Assembly: GCA_027625915.1 (NCBI GenBank)
Contig: JANTQA010000029.1
Span: 6,262,001-6,326,000, forward strand
Reading direction: 5' to 3'
Source: Anaeramoeba flamelloides
Taxonomy: Eukaryota; Metamonada; Anaeramoebidae
DNA length: 64,000 bases
Shown here: piece by piece, positions 48,301 to 60,520 of the stretch
How the letters are laid out: each line of letters starts with the position of its first letter
Position numbering within the stretch: position 1 is the stretch's first letter
Made by a program: the position numbers and the translations under genes
Notes under the pieces: generated by a model
What the model saw: only the letters and a program-made list of their open reading frames with translations
Databases searched by the model: none
Told to the model about the DNA's origin: nothing

Positions 48301-49626
48301 ATCGTTTGTTTTAATTCTTGGAATGTGATTTTTTTGGAAATCCGAATGAAAATATTGATCTTTTTATTTTGGAATTAACAAGATCAAACAATAAAAAAGA
48401 AATAAAGGGTAATTAACAAATTATTATAAAAAAAAAAAAAATGGAAAAACAAACGATCAGCTTGAACGAATTTTTCATAAAGATCAAATGTTAGAGGAGG
48501 TTCTGGCAAATTTCTTAAATACAATTTAAAAACACCAGTTGCGTCGTGTGGTGAATTGATGTATTGATGAAGATCGACATCATCTTTTTGATTAAATAAA
48601 TCCTTGAGAACAGTAATATTATTCATATTCCCAGAGATCCGATAAATACCTTCTTCATCAAGCCCACACTCTTCAACAAATTTGATAGTTTTTGTTATGA
48701 TTGTAGGAACTGTTAGTGGTTTGGATCCACGAAATAATGAATTTACGAGGTGCTGTTCAAAAATTGGAAATTCAGGTATTTCTAGTTTTTTATGTTTTTT
48801 CATTGTGCTGGTATTTTGTTGGACATGCTTGACAAATAATTCATATTTAAAAATAAATTCAATTTGACTTAGATCTGTAAACCCTTGTTTTATAAAATTT
48901 TGGTTGAGATCCAACGGGGCTTTTGGTGTATGTGTTTTTTTTTTTGAATTTTATGAATGAAACAAAGAGAAAAAAAAATATTTTGACAAAATTTTCCTTT
49001 GTTTAAAAATCGTAAAAAAGAAAAAGAGAATTATACTATTATTGTAGGTAATAATATGATCTGCATAATTTGGTGTCTTACAACCCTTTGCAATAATTGG
49101 AAGTAATTGGATAATTTGTGTTGTTTCATCGATTGGTACAGAAAAACGTTCTCCTCTATAAATAAATGAAACGTTTCTCAATTCTTTTTTTTTAAATTCG
49201 ATTTTTTTCTTTTTTTTTATCAAGGTTATTTTTGTGTGTTGAGATTCGAAGGTTATTTTGTTGATTGGCAATAACAAATAGTTGGATTAATACAGAAGAT
49301 CGTTTTTGAAAAAAAAGAATTTGTTTTTTTTTTCAATAATAAATTTTGTGTTTTTAGTGAATAATTAAAAGGGTATTTATTGCAAAAATAAAAAAGAGAA
49401 ATTTTACAATTTTCCACGGCTCATAACTCATTAGTGTACGATCACCATCTAACCAAAATCCTTCTTGATCAGGGCAATATAACCCAAAAGATTCTACTTG
49501 ATCTTTGTTATTTTTAACACATATCGCTTCGACAGATTCCCGAACAGTGGTGTTGGGAGTAAACTTAACCAAGGTTGTGTGCTCAGAAAATGAAAATACT
49601 ACTTTTAAAACAAGGGTTGCTGCCAT
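41585..49626 (-). CDS. talin-head-like F0-F1, RhoGAP, SH3 protein (five exons)
   Basis: Exons: 49626-49408, 49208-49037, 48919-48455, 43096-42819, 42067-41585. All four introns are GT-AG with matching phases (0, 1, 1, 0), giving 538 residues. Residues 1-75 resemble the talin F0 ubiquitin-like domain (FGLYCPD, GFWLDGDRTLMSYEP). Residues 76-160 resemble F1, from IEFKKKELRNVSF to PLDLNQNFIKQGF. A RhoGAP domain spans about 184-375, with the arginine finger R224 in GIYRISG and the later block NLAMLIGPNLLRSP. An SH3 domain (about 387-454) has the ALYDYEA-equivalent IGLFEYEA, a WW pair and GFVPSSYV. Residues 475-530 form a coiled coil. Expected role: switching off Rho/Rac GTPases at sites set by the head and SH3 partners, in cortical actin control. 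F2 and F3 of a true FERM are absent. The RhoGAP is split by a 5358-nt intron. Exon borders are my reading and not supported by transcripts. Confidence 0.85.
42331..42361. repeat. (AT)n microsatellite in intron 4 of the RhoGAP gene
   Basis: About 15 AT units, directly followed by AGCTATTTCCAAGAAAGTGG. The latter resembles a mariner-type end, as at 39255. Confidence 0.85.
43654..43888 (+). repeat. MITE, TACTGATAAATTC family, copy 2
   Basis: TACTGATAAATTCAAATAAA at the left and TTTTAGAATTTATCAGTA at the right form inverted ends 235 bp apart. It lies inside RhoGAP intron 3. Confidence 0.8.
45765..45990 (+). repeat. dispersed repeat, TGGAAATAATCGC family, copy 2, ending in the CGTAGAGTG motif
   Basis: It matches 8615-8830 through AAATAATCGCAAAAT and the AT-rich block. 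Its end, AAAAATTTAGGAATTCGGAA then GCGGTAGAGTGCTGTCAAG, matches 63806-63846. The CGTAGAGTG motif is therefore probably the end of this family. Confidence 0.55.
47610..48150 (+). repeat. 700-bp dispersed repeat, copy B (+)
   Basis: Uninterrupted version of 40560-41290, in RhoGAP intron 3. It runs from CATTTTCCAGTCAAAGTGGG to GAAAAAAATGTTGGGTTTAT. No coding frame. Confidence 0.7.
48171..48380 (+). repeat. MITE, GTTGCAAAATAAATG family, copy 2
   Basis: Starts GTTGCAAAATAAATGGAAAA and ends GAATGAAAATATTGATCTTT followed by TTATTTTGGAATTAAC. It abuts the 5-prime end of RhoGAP intron 3. Confidence 0.7.
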
Positions 49627-52540
49627 GTTAAAAATACTATAATTGGATTATGAATTAAGTTTTGGAAACAAAATTGTGAAAAATAAAATATTTCGATGTT
49701 CTTTTGTGGATGTGAAAATTGTGGTATTTTAGTCATTTGATGGAGATCAAACTTCCTTAAAAACAGGGGTATATTGTAAACTACAACTCAAATATCATCC
49801 TTTTATATTTCTTTTGATATAATTTCGGTTGGTTAAAGAGATTACTTTCTTTTAAGAAAGAATTCAAATAATTTTTTTTTTAAGAGGAAATTGATCAAAA
49901 TAATTTCTTCTCAAAATGGCGGGTTTCATTAGTACAAAATAAAATCTTTGATTTTTTTCTTCTTGTTTCAAGGCAACATCCAATTCATTATCCAGTAGTC
50001 TACATAAGTTCAAATCAATTTTGAAGTAAAATCTTTGATCTTTTTAAGTAAATTTTAAATTAGGAAAGCAATTTGTTCAAAATTTTCCATAATATTAGTA
50101 TTTTTTTTGTATTTTTTGAATTTTTTTTGTTTGATAAAAAGTTTCTCAAACATTGACAATATTTTTTTGAAGTAAATTTTCTATTTGATCATTCATTTTT
50201 TGAATTTTTAGATAAATAATAGAACTTTAAGAAACCCATACTATATTATCTTATTGTTTTAGTTAGTTTCTTTGATCAAATAATCGACAAATCTTCTATA
50301 ACAAAAAAAAAAACGTTTTTTTATTTTGAAACACAGATTAAACTTTTATGTGTATGGGTATTTTCACAAGAGCATATTTCATAGTTTCTTATTTAGTATA
50401 TCCAAATAAACCAGAAAGTTCTTGTTAAGGTAGCTATTTATTTATATTCAGGTTATTGGATGAAATTGAATTATTTTATAATTTTGGACTTATAACTGGT
50501 CTCAAAGAATTAAAAAACTGCTGGGAAAACTATCTTCTCAAATGTAAATTTTACCAACTAATTGAGTTAAGTTTTTTTAAATAAATCAAAAAAAAAAAAA
50601 ATCAGAAATAATGTAATTTAATTATTCATAACATGATTTTAATCACCTAAATCCAATAAAAATATCAAAAAAGGTGATTATTAAGTTGAAGATTACAAAT
50701 TCATCACGTACCTACATTTATAAAAAACTATTTATTGCCTAAATTTTGTTTTAATATATAAGGGGTTACTAAATTAGAAAAATAGAATATCAAGGGTCTT
50801 AATTTGAAAAAAAAAATAAAAAGTAATAAAAATAGATTAAAAAATGATAATAATGAAAATTAAATTAATAAAAATAAATTAAATACTAACTCAATGACAA
50901 AAATTCATTTTATAGTTCTAAAAAAATAATAATTTGAGAGATTTATATATTTTACATGCTTAAATTTCTTTGATTTAAAGAAAATAAATTTCTCGGGGTA
51001 GAAAATAGATACAAATTCAAAATAATCACATTTCTTATTGTTAAGTAACTCTTTATTAATATTTATTTTGTATTTTGGGCTGAGAATTGATATCAATAAC
51101 ATTGGTCAATTTTTAATATTTTTGGATAATCTAATTTGAAAACTTAATTTCTTATTTTTTTTTTTTAATATAAAAAAAAATAATTAAAGTTACTATAAGA
51201 GATTTCAAAAATGTAAGATCTCAATTAATTTTCTTGAAAATTAAAAAAAAATATCTCACTAATTTGAAAAAAAAATGAAATTTTTTAAAAAGAGGGGAAT
51301 TTTTTTTTTTTTTTACAATATTAAAACTTTAATTGATACTATTCTAGCCAAACTGAAAAACGAGAAATTTTCTATAATAAAAGAAGTTCTATTTTTGTAA
51401 CTTTTATGTGAATATTTTCAACAGATCTGGAAAATGAAATTAGGGAGTCTTTGGTAAGGATGTTAATAAAAATCATCAAATTTTATTCTTGTTTAAAATT
51501 GAACTCTCTTTTTTCTACTATTTCTATTAAATAAAAATATAAACTCTTTTTAAGTTAAAGGGGTGTAGTTTCATTAACAAAAATTAAAAATATTCTTAGA
51601 GTTAAATCCATTATCTTCTCAAGATAAATTTTCAATTTTTATATCAAGCATTTTTTCTAATTTAGTCAAATTTTTTATTTTTGGTTTTTTCTTCTTTTTT
51701 TTTTTTTATTTTTTAAAAATTAAAAAAATGAAAAAAAAGTCAATTAGAAAAAAAAATTTCTTTAAAAATCCCAAATGTACATTATGAAAATTGATTATTT
51801 GTCATTTCTATTTTAATGAATATATTTGCTAGTCAAAAGTATTATTGTCAAAATTTGTATTTTTCCAAAGAAATTGAGAATTTTTGCAAGAGAAATTTCA
51901 ATGAATGATCCCCAAAAAAATTTTAAACATTTTATTTTTTTTGAAATTGATAGTTTGTCCAGGTATTTCTTTTTGAAATATCAACTCTAATTCGAAGTTT
52001 ATTATTTCTCTTTTTTCTAATTAATTTAGTATTTATTTGATTCTTCACAAAAAAAGTGAATTTTTCATTGATAGCTAGAGACCTTTTTGTGTGAAATGGG
52101 GTTTATATTGAAAATTTTTGGTAATCTGAGACTCACTTTAATACGATAACCAGTAGAAAATTGAAATTGCAGTACCATTTTGTAAATTCCATTTAGGGGT
52201 TGTGTGTTGAAATTAACGCTTTCAATAAGGATCAATTTCGATAAAAAAAAATGTCTTTTGAAATTTTTATATACTTTTTAAAATTATTACTAATTTTTGG
52301 GGTATCAAAAAAAAATTGATATTTTAAAAGTATAAAACTTATCCTGATCAATAGATTTTATTTTTTTTTTGTAACAACCGTTTGATTTGTGTAAAATGAC
52401 CAAAAGAAGAAAAAAGGACACAATAATCCAATACTATTATTTTTCTTACCAAAATCAAAATAACTTTCAACAGCCAATTTTTTCATTTTTGCCATTTTTT
52501 TTTATCTTATTGCTGGTTATTTGTTAGTCAACAACCAATT
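49627..52540. other. 2.9 kb divergent intergenic region
   Basis: Lies between the head-to-head RhoGAP (-) and PH-domain (+) genes. It contains one 450-bp repeat (49891-50346) near the RhoGAP start. No promoter motif is recognised and short open frames (for example 50905-51102) are uninformative. Confidence 0.6.
49891..50346 (+). repeat. 450-bp dispersed repeat, copy 4 (+)
   Basis: Starts TTGATCAAAATAATTTCTTC and ends TTATTTTGAAACACAGATTA. Closest by eye to copy 1 at 1061-1511, in the same orientation. Confidence 0.7.
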
Positions 52541-53906
52541 ATGACCAACCAAGTTGATTTACCCGATGAGTTACCACCTTTAGAAAATGAAAATGAAAAA
52601 GAAGAACTACCAGAAGAACTACCAGAAGAACTCAAAGGACTTGAAGTGAAAAACGAACAAGACAAACAATTGTTAGACCAACTTTCCTCTTTCAAAACAA
52701 ATTTCGATGATCAAGAAACCGAGGAAAAAATCCCAAAAAGCCCCCCAAAAACCACCAAGAAACAAGAAGAAGAATTGGATGAAGAAGATCCACGTGCTAT
52801 TGAGCAAAGCATTCGGAAAAGATGGGAGGCAATTGATCGAGAAGTTGAACGTGGCTGTGAATTGGCAGAATGGTTGTCCAAAAGATCTGGAGCGTAAGTT
52901 CATTCTAATTTCTCTTGTTTTTTTAAAATTTCTCTTCAATTTTATCTTTTTAAAAAATGAAGAAAATATTCCCATTTTTTAAAAAATAAACAAAAAACAA
53001 ACCTCCCAAAATCTTTTTAAATTATTTCCTACTTTTCTACGAAATTACCAACCATAAAATTAATCAACAAAACAATTTCTCAAAATTTGGTTTGTCACTT
53101 TGCCTTTGAATTCTGAATCCTTTTTAAAAGAGTAAATACTTTAATTTTTATTAATCAAAAAACAATTTGAGAAAAAAAAGCAAAAAAATTTTGATTTAAT
53201 TTTTTCAATATTCCATTTTCCTTGAATTGGGAACTTTCTTGGTTTATTTTTCTTTTGATCCATAAAAATTTTAACCCAATAAAATCACACAAACCCTGTT
53301 TCAATCAAAAATTAAAAAAAACAACAAATCATAAAGTGGCACAACACATGGCAATTAAGACGTTTCGTTCTTTTAGGAGATGAATTAAAATATTATAAAG
53401 TACGCTTTAAGGTTGCGTGTAAACACCCCTTAAGGAATTATGTGACATATGATCCAAGGCAAGCGTATCGTTATAAGGACGCACAAGTTGAAGAGAAAGT
53501 TGATCCCAAAGGCACCATCTATTTGAAGGAGGTCACAAGAATTTACCAAAGCGACGAAGAGCTGAAAAAGGACTATACCCTCGCGATAGTGGCGACAAAC
53601 CATAAAAAAAAAAGGAAAAAAGAACGGATATGGTATATCCTCTTTTCTGATAAACGCGAATTTGATCAATGGTGTTTCACCTTTGTAAAGAAAGGAATAA
53701 GTGTAGAGCAACTTAAAAAAAAAAAAAAAAAAAAAAACACAAACATAAGCACAAACACAAGAGTAAAAAGAAGAAAAAGAAATAAATTGTTAGATTTGAA
53801 TAATGAAAACAATAAATTTAAACATGTTTTTTTAGGAACAAAACCATTTCTTAAAGTATTTACAAAGGAAATTACTCTATTGTTTGTTTTTTTTGTGTGT
53901 TTTTGA
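52541..53906 (+). CDS. PH-domain protein with acidic N-terminus and Lys/His-rich tail (two visible exons)
   Basis: Exon 1 is 52541-52893 (ATG, 117 codons plus 2 nt). It is acidic with Glu/Leu/Pro repeats (EELPEELPEEL) and ends in AEWLSKRSG, the first strand of a PH domain. A GTAAGT donor follows. The domain resumes at 53337 with WHNTWQLRRFVLLGDELKYYK and ends with the helix KREFDQWCFTFVKKGIS, so the PH domain is certain. The only AG upstream of the resumption (53335-53336) gives phase 0, whereas the donor is phase 2. A micro-exon, an unusual splice or a one-base sequence error must therefore be involved. As given, the last exon runs to a stop at 53904-53906. With the frame shifted by one in the 22-A run at 53714-53735, the tail would read KHKHKHKHKSKKKKK and stop at 53783-53785, which looks more natural. 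Expected role: phosphoinositide or protein docking at membranes. Confidence 0.75.
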
Positions 53907-53919
53907 ATTGATTGTTTAT

Positions 53920-54155
53920 TACTGATAAATTCTAATAAATTTCAAGAAATTTTTCGTTCAATTTCCATTTTTATAAATCTTAGAACTGTTTCTTTTAAAA
54001 CATTCCACGACAAAGAATATTTTGAAGAACAACTAATTTTACAGAGTTTATTAACACTTGACTTCATAAAATGCTTTATTCAAAGCTTGTGCATAAAAAT
54101 TTCACAAAGGAAAATCAAGTAAAAATTTCCAAACATTTATTTCAATTTATCAGTA
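53920..54155 (+). repeat. MITE, TACTGATAAATTC family, copy 3
   Basis: Inverted ends TACTGATAAATTCTAATAAA and TTTCAATTTATCAGTA, 236 bp, starting just after the PH gene. It could supply part of that transcript's 3-prime end. The interior is the reverse of copies 1 and 2. Confidence 0.8.
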
Positions 54156-57080
54156 ATTTAGAAATATTTATTTCAAAATTTTATCAATTTTGACTTATAT
54201 CTTATTATAAGAGCAAAAAAACTTTAATGAATTAGAGTATTTTTTTTTTTTTTTCTGATTAATCTTTATTTTTACATTCAAACTATTTAATATTATTTTA
54301 AAAATATAGTGATCTTTCAACTTTTTTGATTTGTTATTTGAAAGTTTTTTACTTTTTCTCAATTCAAAATGAAAGCCAATTATTTAATCAGAGAATTCTC
54401 TTGATAAATTATTCATCTCATTTTGGAACATTAACATTTTGTTGAATGTTTCAAATGATCTATTTAACTGAGTTTGAATGTATGTGAATAAAGTGTTATG
54501 CACCCGCCAAGGAACGTGTTTAACTGGATATACGTGTTAATTTGGCTGTGATAAAAGCACAATTAATTTTTTCCTCTCTCAAAGTTAAAATTCATTAAAA
54601 GAAGTAAAACCTCAAAAAAAAAAAAACACAATCCAACCAAAAAAAAAAATGTTGACCAACATATTTTTGATTAAATTTTAGAATTTTTTTTAATAAATTT
54701 TCTTTTATATAAAATTTTTATTTTTTTAAAAATAAAAAAACAATTTTATTTGAAAATTTTATGAAAAAAAGGTTGGTGGGTATTAATACCTTTTGAAATG
54801 TTGTTTTAAAATAAGTATAGTTGTTGAAAACGGAAGAAAAGGGAATGAATTTAGTTAATGGTATTGTTTTACTTAAAAAAAATAAATATTTGTTTGATTT
54901 CTAATATATATTTTTTTTTGTAATATGTGCTTTTGCTTTAAGAAATGGATATTTTAACTTTATCAAAAATTTTTTTTAATTTGAAATATATTTATTAAAA
55001 TCCCAATTTCTATATTTCCAATTTAAAGGTAAATACAGTAACATTGTTTTTTTATATACATTCAAACTATCATTTTCTTCTAGGCTAAAAAAAAAAATGA
55101 CAAAAACCACATATCTACAAAGATGATTTAATTAGCTTATATTTTAGATTAACTTTTTTTCACTTATTTGTTCTTTCAATTTTGGCTATTTTCAAATTGT
55201 GAATTCTTATTTTTTGTTAATTCAAAATAACTGTTTAGGATGATGGTGGGGTTTTTTAATTATTAAAATTAGAATTGTTGGGGGATAAATCAAATTAGGG
55301 AATTATATATAGATCAAGTTTAGCAGATTAGACCAATTTTCGAAAAAAGTGGAAATTAACAGAGTCTGTTAATCATCTGACTCTTTCAATTTGAATATTT
55401 TTACCAAACAATAATAATAAATAATATCAGTTGAAAATCACAAGATCAAATTGATCAATTTCTTTGAGTTTGGTAATTTAAATATAATTATGGGAAATTC
55501 TCCCTTGAGTGAAACTATTTCAAAATTATGAAAAAATAGTAGAATTTTTTATATTTTTTGTTATTTATTTTCTCTGAAAAAATCGGAAATATATTTTGTG
55601 TTTTTTGTTTGTTTTGTATTTTATTTATTTTATTGGTATTAACTAACCTGTTTTAATTAAAAACTCTTGTAATTTTTTTCATTTCATAAAAAGTAGCTTA
55701 TTTGAATTATTTTTAGTTTATATTAAAAACATTACCTTTTAGGAATTACAATGTTATATTTTATCTAATTCACTAAAATAACACAAGTTAATTCTTGAAA
55801 ATGATGAAAAATATTTTATGTTATCTGTTGAAGAATATTACTTTAAAAAAAAAAATTATTTTTTTATATTTTTAATATTACAATACTAATCTCAGGAAAT
55901 AAAATTATAGAAAGCATGGATTATTCAATATTGATATAAATTTGAGATATAATTTTAAAAAATATTTATTTATAAATTCGGGAAAAATATAGATTTCTTG
56001 AATTATTATAAATGGAAAAAAATTCTAAGAAATTTTTTAAAAAATTATTTGGTCTTTTTTGCAAAAGGTTATTATAACTCTACAAATCATTTTTTGGAAT
56101 AATCAGAATTGAATTTGTATTTTGAGGATTAAATTGAGTAATTTCCAACAATCTTTAATATAATTGATTGAAAAGTCAAAAATTATATAAAAACAAAAAA
56201 CAATTTATTAGTAAAAAATTTAAATAGTTGTAAAAATTTAATTGTAGAAATTTTTTCTTTGTTTTCATATTAATAATAGATAAAATGTTGAACTCAATTT
56301 ATTTTTTTGTTTCTCCAATAGAATCTTCTCAAAAATGAAAAAAAAAAAAAACATTTGGTTGGATCTTTAACATAATAAAGATTATTTGGGGTATTTTGGC
56401 AATTAAAATAAAATTAAACATAATAAAAAAAGTTTTTATAATGTAAGAAATAAAATGAATTTAATTATTTTGTTTTTCAAAAAAAAAGGAAAAAAAATTG
56501 ATCCCATTGAAAAAAATTTTTTTTTCTGGTTTTGCGAGTTGATCAGAAATTTTTGGCTCTTTACATCTACAAAGCATATAACTACATATATATCTTCAAT
56601 AATATATTATAAAACTTTGATATTTTATAGTAAAAAACTGTCCCTTATATAATCCCAGATAAAAACTGAAAGAATATTTACAACTTCAACATTCACAAAA
56701 AAAAAAGATAAAACTAAGGAATTTTTTCAAAAAAAAAAAAAAAGCATTTATATAAACTAAAATTCAAAATTTTTCACACAGTTAAAACAGTCCAAATAAA
56801 CACAATATAACAATTTCATACAAATTGGAAATAATTTTGATTTTTGTAAAATATGAAAATCATTTTTTCGTCTTTTTAGTTTTTGATTTAATTTCATTTT
56901 TTGAATTACGTAACTTGTTACGTTCGATCAAAAATTTTTTCAACAGATTGATATTAGGTTAAAGTTGAGTTGTTACAAATAGAAGAACTCAAATAAAATT
57001 TATTGGTAGCACCTAACCTTTTGATCGATCAATAATCCTAATAGAATTCAATCAAATTTACCAATAAAAATTTTTGTTTA

Positions 57081-57288
57081 GCTCTCTCCAAAATTTTTAA
57101 CACACCCTTGATTTATTTTTATTGGTAATTATTTATCTTATTATTTTGTGAGTATTGTAATTTATAAAAAAGTGTTAATGTTTCAATTAGAGAATGGTTC
57201 TAAATTGGTATTTCTTCTTGAATAGATTAAAAATGATTTTTTTTTCATAAATTGAATTTTGGTGTGTTAAAAATTTTGAATTGGGGTT
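57081..57288. repeat. TA-flanked MITE with AAAATTTTTAACACACC ends
   Basis: CAAAATTTTTAACACACC at the left and GGTGTGTTAAAAATTTTG at the right are exact complements 160 bp apart, with TA on both sides at 57079 and 57289. A related end (GTGTGTCAAAATTTTTGGAA) lies near 45404. Confidence 0.65.
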
Positions 57289-57300
57289 TATATATAAACT

Positions 57301-57881
57301 CTTTTTCAAAAATTGTAACACACCTGAAATAATAAATTGAAAAAAAAAATTATCCTTTAGTATTCAAAACAATTAATAACTAAACCTGAGTTGTAATTCA
57401 CTTTTAAGTCATTCTAAATCTATAAAAGACTGATATATTAAAAATTAAAAAAAATAAAACCAAAAACTAAAAAAAAGTGAGTCACAATTTTTGAAATGGG
57501 CACTACGGAACTTTTATTATTGAACTTTCACTGAAAAAAAATTTAACGACGAGATTTTTTATGAATAATTAAATCCATTTTCAAAGACATTACATACTCT
57601 CAATTTTTTTAGTGATTATTTGTCTTTTCGAAGATCTCTTTTTGTTTTCCGCATGATCTTTTTTTAAAAAAAAAAAAAAAGAAGAAAAAAAAAGAAAAAG
57701 AAAAAGAAAAAGAAATACAAAAGAAAAACAAAAATTTGAAAAAGCAAAACTAAAATTTGCAAAATTAGAAAAAATGATTCTGATCCAAAAATTTGAAAAT
57801 ATTTTTTGTAAAGAAATCTGAAATAAACCCTCTAAACAACTCCCATTAACATTATAAAGTGAGTCAAAATTTTTGAAAAAT
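57301..57881 (+). repeat. MITE-like repeat, GTGAGTCACAATTTTTGAAA family, copy B
   Basis: Colinear with 37711-38310: left end TTTTTCAAAAATTGTAACAC, internal end at 57477-57500 and right end AAGTGAGTCAAAATTTTTGA at 57857. The A-rich centre has expanded into AAAAG repeats. It starts 12 bp after another MITE. Confidence 0.75.
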
Positions 57882-58489
57882 TGATTATATTATAGTGCAT
57901 GGTTTTCTTGGTGATTATTTTGAATCCTGAAAAATGATCGTCCTAAAACTACATTATTTGTCCATAAAAAATCTTAGATTACATTATGTCTTTAATAATA
58001 ACATAAAAATAAAATAAGTTATATGTCTATCGGTTTTTAGGAAATTTATAATCATTGTTTTTTTCCATGATATTGAATATTTTTGCTACTGTTAAGTGTT
58101 TATATTTTGTATTATTTTGATGTTTATGCCAAAATATTTGTGTTTATTATACGCTGGAAATGGGGTTGAAAGATAGGGAAATGACTAAAAAAAGAAAGTT
58201 TTATTTTATTTCGAGGGGGTAATATTCATTCGACTGAAAGATCTTTGGTTTCTAAAAAAAAAATTGTATAGAAATTTTTATTAAAATTCAGATTTTTCAT
58301 CATTAAATAATGATATAATAAATATTGGTGAATATTTTCAATAATGTCAGTGAATTTCTGTTATTTTTTTTTTTTTGTTTATTTTGGTTTAATAGTTAAT
58401 CCTAAATATTTAGTTTTGTTTAAATAAATAGTAGTGCTGTAAAATGGTCAATGTCTTTAAATAAACTATTTCCCAATTAAATTGGTCTA

Positions 58490-58980
58490 TTTTTAATGTA
58501 TGGAATGTGTTTTTTTAAATATTTGGATGGATACTAGAAGAAAAGATTTGATTTGAATATTTGAAATTGTTTTTTCACATTTTTTCTTATTTTGTTTTTT
58601 TTATTTTGATAACTAATTTGTTTTACATATTTTTTTTTGAAAGGCTAATAGTAATTAAATAAAAAATTTTATTCTAATATTATTTAAACAGCGAAAAAAA
58701 TTATAGAGAAATCCTATTGATATGTCTTGATATTTTCCTTGATCTTCAATTGGATAATCAAAAGGTACATACTCATTTTTCTATTTGTAGGTAAACAATT
58801 GTTGTTTTTCAATTTTTATGAGAATATATTAATTATTTAGTTTTCTTTATTGCTCTTTTCAAAAATTCTCAGTTATACATTGAACTGCTTATTAATTATT
58901 TTATATTATATATTCAATTATTAAAATTAATTGGTTTTTGAAAAAAAAGTTGGGTTACTTTAACTAAAAAAGGTGTTTTT
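58490..58980 (+). repeat. 700-bp dispersed repeat, copy C (+), diverged
   Basis: It matches 47610-48150 in order (GGATACTAGAAGAAAAGATT, ACAGCGAAAAAAATTATAGA, GAAAAAAAAGTTGGGTTACT) but with more changes. Non-coding. Confidence 0.6.
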
Positions 58981-60520
58981 AATCAATTTTCTTGATTAGA
59001 GTATTGATTAAAATAATTTAATTGATTTTAAAAATAATTGAAATTTTGATAAATAATAATAATAAACTTATTAATATGTTTAATGGTTGTATTATTATAG
59101 AATTGATAACTGGATTTAGATTGCATTATTAATTTTTGATTTAAAATAATTAAATTAAAAATTATTTTTTTTGGTTATAAAATGAATATTAAAGCTATTA
59201 AAAAAATCATTTAAGTGTATTTTTTAATTTAATTACTTGTTGAATTTCATAATATTTTTTTGTAAACAAAAAAAAATAAATAAAAAATATTCAAAATCTT
59301 TGTTTGGGTGAATAAATTTGATTTTTTTTCAAGTTAAAAAGAATTATTTTTTTTTTTTAGAAAAATTAAAAATAATCTTAAGACTTTATTGTTTTAAAAC
59401 TTTGTTGTTTTTTTTTTTTTTAACAAAATATTTTATATGCTTCTTAGATCTGTTATTGGATTTTTTTTTTTTATAGGAAATAATTTTTGTTTTTGAAATA
59501 ATTTCTAAAATATTTTATGAATTATTAACTTTAAACTTTTTGAAAAGAGGTAAAATGTATCAAACTTTTTAATACATTCATTCATTTGGGAAAATATCAT
59601 TTAAGAGTATTTTATGTGTTATAATATTCAGATTTTTATTTAATTTTTTAATTCTATAAATATTAAAAAACAAAAAACAATATGAATCATTTGTAGTTCA
59701 ATTCCATTTTAAAACATTTAATAAACCTATTTCTAAAAAGTTTCCTTTCAGAGAACAATTTGAAAATCAACTTTTTACCATTGTTTTTTACTTATCAAAA
59801 AATAAAATTCATGATCCCAAAGTTTGTGAAAAAAAATATTAAAAATGGATATTTTTGAAAAAAACATTACAGTGCCCGTTTATTTGATATGTATTAAATT
59901 TACAAAAAAAAATTTTTTTTTAAGGTTACTGTCCATTTAGATAAATTCCAATTAATTGTTTTTGTTTATTTGAACAATTCTTTTTTTTAATGTCTGTATT
60001 GAAAAATATTTGAAAGTGTTGTATAAAAATCACCCGATGAAAGGGGTTTTTAAGAATTGAAAAACGAAAACGAGACAAAATTTTCTCTCTTTTAAATATT
60101 CGTGGATAAGGAAATATCAAAATACTAAAAAAACTAAAAACATAAAAAAAAAAGGTGGAAAAAAACTAGGCTTGTTGTTAATATTATTTCTATTGTTTCA
60201 ATTAGGGACTTTTTTTTGTAATTCAAAAAAAAAGTCAAATTTTTTGGAAAGATTTTTTATTCAATTTTTTTTTTTAAAAAATTGGAATATTAAATTTAAA
60301 GAAAGTATCCAAAAAGAAAATCGGACACACTATATCACAATTCTTCTTATAAATTTTATCTTTAAAATGAAAAGAAGACAGTTCTATTTTGCAATTTAAT
60401 ATTAAGACAAAAAGTAAAAAAATGTAATTTTAAAAATAAAAAGTCAAGAGAAAGAGAAAGAGAAAGAAAAAGAGTCGAAGAATCGAGAATCAGAAAAAGA
60501 GAATGAAAAAGAATCGTATT

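Larger units (their letters stand above)
43097..48454 (-). other. 5358-nt intron 3 of the RhoGAP gene, repeat-filled
   Basis: The minus-strand donor is GTTTGTTTTT after codon GAT plus C; the acceptor is ATTAG. Phase 1 fits both sides and rebuilds an unbroken RhoGAP. Inside are a TACTGATAAATTC MITE (43654-43888), a TGGAAATAATCGC repeat (45765-45990), a 700-bp repeat (47610-48150) and a GTTGCAAAATAAATG MITE (48171-48380). The other introns of the gene are 199, 117 and 751 nt. No second gene is visible within. Confidence 0.75.
53907..60520. other. 6.6 kb non-coding interval
   Basis: No supportable gene. It contains MITEs at 53920-54155 and 57081-57288, copy B of the GTGAGTCAC repeat (57301-57881) and copy C of the 700-bp repeat (58490-58980). 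Open frames at 56455, 59926 and 60172 are homopolymer-rich and unsupported. GAAAGA microsatellite sequence lies at 60445-60480. Confidence 0.6.
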
